Shown here: positions 11,662 to 15,584 of the stretch, in pieces
How the letters are laid out: every line of letters begins with the position of its first letter
How positions within the stretch are numbered: the stretch's first letter is position 1
NCBI GenBank assembly: GCA_023391535.1
Contig: JAEWAU010000077.1
Span: 1-15,584 of the forward strand
Origin: Bacillota bacterium
Lineage (GTDB): Bacteria; Bacillota; Clostridia; Oscillospirales; Ethanoligenentaceae
Direction: 5' to 3'
Length of the DNA stretch: 15,584 nucleotides
Made by a program: the position numbers and the translations under genes
Notes under the pieces: model-generated
Seen by the model: only the letters and a program-made list of their open reading frames with translations
Told to the model about the DNA's origin: nothing
The model's database searches: none

Positions 11662-12846
11662 ATGAGGCGAAAACCACCCTGCGGTAGAATGATACTTTCT
11701 GCATTGCTGGCGGTTTTTTTCTTGTTTACAGGCTCCGTCCTGCCTGGCTCCGCCGCAGCGCCCGCCGCGGCGAGTTTTGCCTCCTCCGCTCCCGATATCA
11801 CCGCCGTGAGCGCCATTGTGGCGGACGCGGGCACCGGCGCCATCTTCTACGAGAAAGACATGCACCGCGCGATGTACCCGGCGAGCATCACCAAAATTCT
11901 CACGGGGCTGCTTGCCGTGGAGCGCGGGAATACGCAGAGCGCCTTCGCGGTGACGCCCACGGCGCTTTCCGCAATGCCGTCCAACGCGGCGCGCGCGGGG
12001 CTTGTTTCCGGGGAGCAGATCACGCTCGACGAAGCGCTCTACACCATGTTTCTCGCTTCGGCCAACGATTCGGCGAACGCCATCGCCATCCAGGTCGGCG
12101 GCTCCATCCCGAATTTCGTGCAGATGATGAACGCGCGCGCCAAACAGCTCGGCGCCGTGGACAGCCATTTCGACAATCCCAGCGGGCTGCCGGATAAAAA
12201 CAACCTCACCAGCGCCTACGATATGGCGATCATCACGCGTCAGGCCCTGGAAGAGCCTTCCCTGATGAAATATTTCGGCGCGAAATCCTACGTGATGCCC
12301 GCAACGAACAAATATCCCAAAACGCGCGCGTTCACCACGCTTCAGAAGATGATGAAAGACACCGCCTACCAGTACGACGGCACCATCGCGGGCAAAACCG
12401 GGTGGGAAACGATGTCCGGCCACACGCTGGTGACGGCCGCGCAGCGAAACGGCCGCACGCTCATCTGCGTGGTGCTCAGAAGCAGCGACGGGTATTCGGT
12501 GTACCAGGATTCCATCAAGCTGCTCAATTACAGCTTCACGTTGCCCGCGTCCTACAGCGTCGGCTCGCTTCTGGCGCCGGCAGCCGCGCAGCCTTCGTCT
12601 TCGGCCCAAAGCACACGCTTCGCCTCCTCTTCCCCCGCCGTACCTTCCAAAGCGGCGGTTCATACGGGAAAAATCGCCGTCCCGCGCGATATGGGCACCA
12701 CCGCGGCTCCGATTCTGCTCCTTTTGTTCATCCTCTGCCCGTTCGTCCTTTTCCTGCTGCTGCGCCGCCCGAAGCTCGCCGCCCAACAGCCCGAGCCGCC
12801 CCGCGCGCGCATCCGGCCGCGCCGCCCGCCTGAAGGACGCCCGTAA
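11662..12846 (+). CDS. D-alanyl-D-alanine carboxypeptidase (S11 family, DacF-like)
   Basis: This 394-residue exported enzyme is of peptidase family S11 (low-molecular-weight penicillin-binding protein) and trims the terminal D-Ala of peptidoglycan stem peptides. A signal peptide covers about 1-34. The three active-site motifs are present: S75-I-T-K78, S133-A-N135 and K245-T-G247. After the catalytic domain (to about 300) there is a Ser/Ala/Pro-rich linker and a single membrane helix (about 345-367), then a basic Pro/Arg tail. The usual PBP5 C-terminal beta domain and amphipathic helix are not seen, so it is anchored by a true C-terminal helix. ATG 11662 follows GGAAGGGG; in-frame extension to 11503 would translate repeat copy B. 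A similar gene, dacF, acts in sporulation in Bacillus, but this one has a vegetative-type promoter, so the assignment is to the family only. Confidence 0.93.
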   Translation: MRRKPPCGRMILSALLAVFFLFTGSVLPGSAAAPAAASFASSAPDITAVSAIVADAGTGAIFYEKDMHRAMYPASITKILTGLLAVERGNTQSAFAVTPTALSAMPSNAARAGLVSGEQITLDEALYTMFLASANDSANAIAIQVGGSIPNFVQMMNARAKQLGAVDSHFDNPSGLPDKNNLTSAYDMAIITRQALEEPSLMKYFGAKSYVMPATNKYPKTRAFTTLQKMMKDTAYQYDGTIAGKTGWETMSGHTLVTAAQRNGRTLICVVLRSSDGYSVYQDSIKLLNYSFTLPASYSVGSLLAPAAAQPSSSAQSTRFASSSPAVPSKAAVHTGKIAVPRDMGTTAAPILLLLFILCPFVLFLLLRRPKLAAQQPEPPRARIRPRRPPEGRP

Positions 12847-12860
12847 GCGAACAGCTGCAA

Positions 12861-12892
12861 AAGAGGGGGAGAGCGGATTCCCCTCTTTTTTA
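12861..12892 (+). terminator. Intrinsic terminator after carboxypeptidase
   Basis: AAGAGGGG (12861-12868) pairs with CCCCTCTT (12880-12887), followed by a T run that continues into TTTTATT. Confidence 0.9.
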
Positions 12893-12901
12893 TTCCGGCT
12901 C

Positions 12902-12930
12902 TTGACAATGCCGGCGGCTTGCAGTATCCT
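12902..12930 (+). promoter_or_regulatory. Promoter of rrf2 regulator
   Basis: A perfect -35 TTGACA (12902-12907), a 17-bp spacer and -10 TATCCT (12925-12930). Transcription would start near 12937, inside the operator-like palindromes. Confidence 0.8.
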
Positions 12931-12932
12931 TT

Positions 12933-12962
12933 AAGTACACCTATTATGTATACTTGCAAGTA
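12933..12962. promoter_or_regulatory. Overlapping palindromes, likely Rrf2 autoregulatory operator
   Basis: AAGTACAC and GTATACTT form an inverted repeat (7 of 8) with a 7-bp spacer. The right half overlaps a perfect 12-bp palindrome TACTTGCAAGTA (12951-12962). Three AAGTA/TACTT half-sites thus cover the predicted start and the region up to the ribosome binding site. Rrf2 regulators commonly repress their own gene at such sites; that this site does so is inference. Confidence 0.55.
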
Positions 12963-12973
12963 GGAGAGTTGCT

Positions 12974-13411
12974 ATGAAACTGACGCAGGAAGACGACTAC
13001 GCGCTGCGAGTCGTTCTGTTCCTTTACCGATACGGGCAGGACCGGCGCATCGAGGCCAAGATGATCGCCGAGCACGAGAATGTTCCGCTGCGTTTTCTGC
13101 TCAAGCTGCTGCGCAAGCTGGCCGTTGCGGGCGTAGTGAAATCCTATATGGGCTACGGCGGAGGCTACGCCGTGGAAAAGCCGCCCGAACGCGTGAACCT
13201 GCTGGAGGTGATCGAAGCCATCGAAGGCCCGCTCGCCGTAACCAAGTGCCTGGAAGACGTTTCGGGCTGCAACCTCGGGCGCGCCGGCTCGTGCGAGATT
13301 CACCGCGCGCTGGGCGGCGTGCAGCAGCGTCTGGCGGAGGATCTGCGGACCATCACCTTTCAGAATTTGCTGAAGGAGTTTCCGCCGTGCGCGCCGGACG
13401 CGCAGGTATAA
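12974..13411 (+). CDS. Rrf2-family transcriptional regulator with Fe-S-type cysteines
   Basis: This 145-residue protein has the N-terminal winged helix-turn-helix of the Rrf2 family (MKLTQEDDYALRVVLFLY start, recognition region 36-56, wing GYGGGYAVEKPP 60-71). Members such as IscR, NsrR and RsrR sense Fe-S status, nitric oxide or redox through a cluster. C92, C99 and C107 with H110 closely match the IscR layout (C92, C98, C104, H107), although the spacings are one residue longer, so a cluster is plausible. The ATG follows TAGGAG at 6 nt. The gene is alone between two terminators, so regulated targets other than itself are not visible here; no isc or suf genes are adjacent. Confidence 0.92.
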   Translation: MKLTQEDDYALRVVLFLYRYGQDRRIEAKMIAEHENVPLRFLLKLLRKLAVAGVVKSYMGYGGGYAVEKPPERVNLLEVIEAIEGPLAVTKCLEDVSGCNLGRAGSCEIHRALGGVQQRLAEDLRTITFQNLLKEFPPCAPDAQV

Positions 13412-13421
13412 AAGCCGCAAA

Positions 13422-13463
13422 CGCCGCAAAGCGGAACGCCATCCGCTATGCGGCGCTTTTTTT
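13422..13463 (+). terminator. Intrinsic terminator after rrf2 gene
   Basis: CGCCGCAAAGCGGA pairs with TCCGCTATGCGGCG with a single A-A mismatch and a 6-nt loop, and C plus seven Ts follow. It is the clearest terminator in the window. Confidence 0.95.
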
Positions 13464-13499
13464 GCGCGTGATTTGATATGATTTAATTGGAATTTCGGT

Positions 13500-14009
13500 T
13501 CAACCGTCCTTATGCCGCACCATGAGGTAGATATAAAAGCCGATCGAGCCGAACATCACCAAAAGCGTTACCGGCAAAAACCATCCGCCGAGGCCGATAC
13601 GCGCGTTTCGCGCGACTTCCACGGTCTGGAACTGGATGTAGCTGAAGATCAGCACCACCACCGTTTTGAGTACGACGATCAGTTCGCGCCCGAGCCGGTA
13701 GAGCACGGCCGCGTTTTTTTCGTTGATTTCCACGGGGAAATTGAAGATTTTAGGAAAGCGTTCGAGCAGCGTGAGCCCGGCCGCCATAACGGCCATCAGA
13801 ATGGGCATCAGGAGCAGCGAGCCTTTTCCGCCCCAGGCATCCGCCGCGCCGGAAGCGCCGAAATGCGTAGGGATGCGCACGGGCAGGCTGCCCCACACCG
13901 CCGCGAGCACGGCCAAGTTGGCAAGCACCAGCACGGCGCACAGAGGCTGGAGTATCTTTTCGAGCAGCGACCATTCGGGGTTGCGATCGGGCCTGCCGGT
14001 TTCAGGCAT
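13500..14009 (-). CDS. DUF1648 domain membrane protein
   Basis: This 169-residue protein has about four hydrophobic helices (about 20-40, 68-82, 115-130 and 145-163). Residues about 42-65, LPVRIPTHFGASGAADAWGGK, are the DUF1648 signature (LPxxIPxHFxxxGxxDxW), found in membrane proteins related to SdpI immunity proteins. The biochemical role of DUF1648 is unknown. The start at 14009 follows GGAAAGGA at about 11 nt; the open frame extends further upstream but through promoter sequence. A good promoter lies at 14085-14113. It is divergent from the LysM/GH18 gene. No toxin partner is adjacent, so an immunity role is not supported here. Confidence 0.82.
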   Translation of the reverse strand: MPETGRPDRNPEWSLLEKILQPLCAVLVLANLAVLAAVWGSLPVRIPTHFGASGAADAWGGKGSLLLMPILMAVMAAGLTLLERFPKIFNFPVEINEKNAAVLYRLGRELIVVLKTVVVLIFSYIQFQTVEVARNARIGLGGWFLPVTLLVMFGSIGFYIYLMVRHKDG

Positions 14010-14084
14010 AGGAAAAACCGTCCTTTCCAATTCCGCCGCATGGGAAACGCACGGATACATACGGTGCAAGCGGAAAACAGGAAA

Positions 14085-14113
14085 AGTATAGCACACGGGC
14101 GGGCAAACGGCAA
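14085..14113 (-). promoter_or_regulatory. Promoter of DUF1648 gene
   Basis: Minus-strand -35 TTGCCG (14108-14113), a 17-bp spacer and -10 TATACT (14085-14090), about 75 nt upstream of the start codon. Confidence 0.65.
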
Positions 14114-14165
14114 GCGGCTGTGCCCTGCGGCCGCGGGGCGCTTTTTCCGCCGCCGCATATACTGA

Positions 14166-14219
14166 TACCGTGAACGTTACGCATACCGTGAACGACAATG
14201 CGTACCGTGAACGGTACGC
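14166..14219 (+). repeat. Three direct repeats TACCGTGAACG plus hairpin
   Basis: TACCGTGAACG occurs exactly at 14166-14176, 14184-14194 and 14203-14213, with starts 18 and 19 bp apart. The last copy is embedded in a perfect stem, GCGTACC (14200-14206) with GGTACGC (14213-14219). A TATACT at 14158-14163 just upstream could be a -10, but no -35 is seen. The block lies directly upstream of the GH18 gene and may be a regulator array or leader structure. Confidence 0.65.
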
Positions 14220-14253
14220 CGTCAACGCAGGACCGAAAAGGACAGTGATCGGT

Positions 14254-15534
14254 TTGGTCATCTATGTGGTACGGCCCGGGGACAGCGTCTATTCCATCGC
14301 CCGGGCACACGGCGTCACGCCCGAAAGCGTCATCCGCACCAACCGGCTCGCAAACCCCGCGCAGCTCGTCGTGGGGCAGGCGCTGCTGCTCCCCGTGCAG
14401 GGCTACGAATACACGGTGCGCAGCGGCGACACCGTCTATTCCATCGCGCGCGCCACAGGCGCGAGCCAGGCGTCCATTTTCCGGGCGAACCCGCAGATTC
14501 CCCAGAGCGGCGCGCTCTCGCCCGGGCAGGTGCTCATAATCCCCGCGCCGGAGCCGAAGCTCGGCACCATCGAGGTCAACGGCTACATATTCCCCGGCTC
14601 CAATGAGCAGGTGGTGCGCGACGCGCTGCCCTCCCTCACCTATCTGAGCGTTTTTTCCCACGAGGTTGCCGCGGACGGCACCCTCAGCACCGTGGACGAC
14701 GCCAAATGGATTGCCATGGCGCGTGCGGCGCGCGTGGCGCCCATCATGGTGGTGGCGAACATCCGCCCCTCGGGCGGCTTCTCCAGCGATATTGCCGGCG
14801 CCGTCCTCGCCACTCCCGAAACGCGAAGCAAGCTCATCGACATCATCGCGAGCACCATGCAGCGCAAGAACTACTACGGCGTGAACATGGACCTCGAGTA
14901 CATCCGGCCCGAGGACCGCGAAAATTACAACCAGTTCCTGCGCGAGCTTTCGGCGCGGCTGGGGCAGCTGGGCGCTCCGCTGCTCACCGCCGTGGCGCCC
15001 AAGGTCTCGGCCACGCAGCAGGGCCTTCTCTACGAGGCGCACGACTACCCCGTGCACGGCGAGGTGGCCAACCGCGTCATCCTCATGACCTACGAATGGG
15101 GCTACCTCGCGGGCCCGCCGCAAGCCGTGGCGCCGCTCGACCAGGTTCGCCGTGTGCTGGAATACGCCGTAACGGCCATTCCGCCCCAGAAGATCCTCAT
15201 GGGGGTGCCCAACTACGGGTACGACTGGACCCTTCCCTACCGGCGCGGGACGCTCGCCACCACGTTCTCGAACGTCGAAGCCGTAAACCGCGCCTTCCGC
15301 AACAACGCCGAGATCCAGTTCGACCAAACGGCCCAGTCTCCGTTTTTCAACTACACCGACGCCCAGGGCCGCCAGCATGTGGTGTGGTTCGAGGATGTGC
15401 GCTCGCTTCGGCAGAAATTCCTGCTCGTGCACGAGCTCGGCCTCGCAGGCATCAGTTACTGGACCATTGAGCGCCCCTTCCCACAGAACCTGGCGCTGTT
15501 AAACTCCATGTACGATGTGAAAAAGCTGCTGTAA
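14254..15534 (+). CDS. LysM + GH18 protein, SleL/YaaH-like spore lysin
   Basis: This 426-residue protein has two LysM peptidoglycan-binding repeats (about 3-47 and 52-97, each starting Y.VR.GD.VYSIA) and a glycosyl hydrolase 18 domain (about 106-420). This is the layout of Bacillus SleL/YaaH, a cortex-fragment lytic N-acetylglucosaminidase in spores. The active-site strand is GVNMDLEYI: E215 is the catalytic acid and D213 is retained, while the first two Asp of the DxxDxDxE motif are Tyr208 and Asn211, a change common among YaaH-like members. There is no signal peptide, as in SleL. TTG 14254 is chosen as start because AAAAGGA lies 11 nt upstream and it gives VIYVVRPGD at the very start, typical of the family; GTG 14245 and ATG 14170 are alternatives, the latter translating the direct repeats. 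A germination role is inferred from family and spore-gene context. Confidence 0.88.
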   Translation: MVIYVVRPGDSVYSIARAHGVTPESVIRTNRLANPAQLVVGQALLLPVQGYEYTVRSGDTVYSIARATGASQASIFRANPQIPQSGALSPGQVLIIPAPEPKLGTIEVNGYIFPGSNEQVVRDALPSLTYLSVFSHEVAADGTLSTVDDAKWIAMARAARVAPIMVVANIRPSGGFSSDIAGAVLATPETRSKLIDIIASTMQRKNYYGVNMDLEYIRPEDRENYNQFLRELSARLGQLGAPLLTAVAPKVSATQQGLLYEAHDYPVHGEVANRVILMTYEWGYLAGPPQAVAPLDQVRRVLEYAVTAIPPQKILMGVPNYGYDWTLPYRRGTLATTFSNVEAVNRAFRNNAEIQFDQTAQSPFFNYTDAQGRQHVVWFEDVRSLRQKFLLVHELGLAGISYWTIERPFPQNLALLNSMYDVKKLL

Positions 15535-15556
15535 ACGCACCCGTTTTTCAAAAAGG

Positions 15557-15579
15557 CCGCCGCAAAACACCCTCGGCGG
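15557..15579 (+). terminator. Hairpin after GH18 gene, window edge
   Basis: CCGCCG (15557-15562) pairs with CGGCGG (15574-15579) about 20 nt after the stop codon. Any T run would lie beyond the window, so only a hairpin is certain. Confidence 0.4.
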
Positions 15580-15584
15580 GGGGT

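Noticed and set aside
10960..12786. 608-codon minus-strand frame opposite the carboxypeptidase
   Set aside because: Only its last 55 codons, the SASP, are supported. The rest is antisense to an S11 enzyme and runs through the promoter and repeat copy B.
13500..14009. DUF1648 protein as an SdpI-type immunity protein
   Set aside because: No toxin gene is adjacent and the SdpI-specific C-terminal part is absent; only the DUF1648 signature is supported.

Overview
The window looks like a high-GC, endospore-forming member of the Clostridia, probably an Oscillospiraceae/Ruminococcaceae-type gut anaerobe. This is inferred from GC-rich codon use, an alpha/beta-type small acid-soluble spore protein (SASP), two CotF-like coat proteins, a LysM+GH18 spore-lysin-like protein and typical Gram-positive ribosome binding sites. 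I see no phage, transposase, CRISPR array, rRNA or tRNA.

Layout, left to right. 175-807 (+) is an unrecognised protein that may carry a spore-type SPOCS-like domain. 1159-2391 (+) is a DAO-family FAD oxidoreductase. It converges on a minus-strand operon of an MFS transporter (4340-5674) and a cytoplasmic family 2 glycosidase (2632-4338), with a bidirectional terminator between them. 6009-8060 (-) is a large SPFH/flotillin-like membrane protein with an unusual leader. 8603-9085 (-) is TspO. 9513-9890 (+) is a MazF toxin with no visible antitoxin. 10121-10306 and 10361-10639 (+) are two related small coat proteins. 10960-11127 (-) is the SASP. 11662-12846 (+) is a D-Ala-D-Ala carboxypeptidase. 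12974-13411 (+) is an Rrf2 regulator with three cysteines. 13500-14009 (-) is a DUF1648 membrane protein. 14254-15534 (+) is the LysM/GH18 protein. Several genes fit spore formation or spore-wall metabolism; the transporter and glycosidase form a glycoside uptake and hydrolysis unit.

The most interesting content is between the genes. First, a roughly 100-bp structured repeat occurs five times (about 879-984, 9352-9454, 10637-10738, 10809-10908, 11511-11610). It has imperfect terminal inverted repeats and an inner stem whose two arms change together from copy to copy. A sixth, shorter relative may lie near 10004-10058. One copy forms nearly the whole 5' leader of the carboxypeptidase gene and another lies just upstream of mazF. 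Second, a different hairpin motif with a shared 10-base loop start (AAAACCCATA) and a shared AA bulge occurs about 40 nt upstream of both the FAD oxidoreductase and the MFS-glycosidase operon. It is a candidate cis-regulatory RNA or operator shared by two transcription units. Other non-coding signals are a promoter-hairpin-terminator leader before the SPFH gene, a 20-bp tandem repeat upstream of tspO, three copies of an 11-bp repeat before the GH18 gene, and overlapping palindromes at the rrf2 promoter.

Many long open frames opposite the real genes are products of high GC content and are not annotated.
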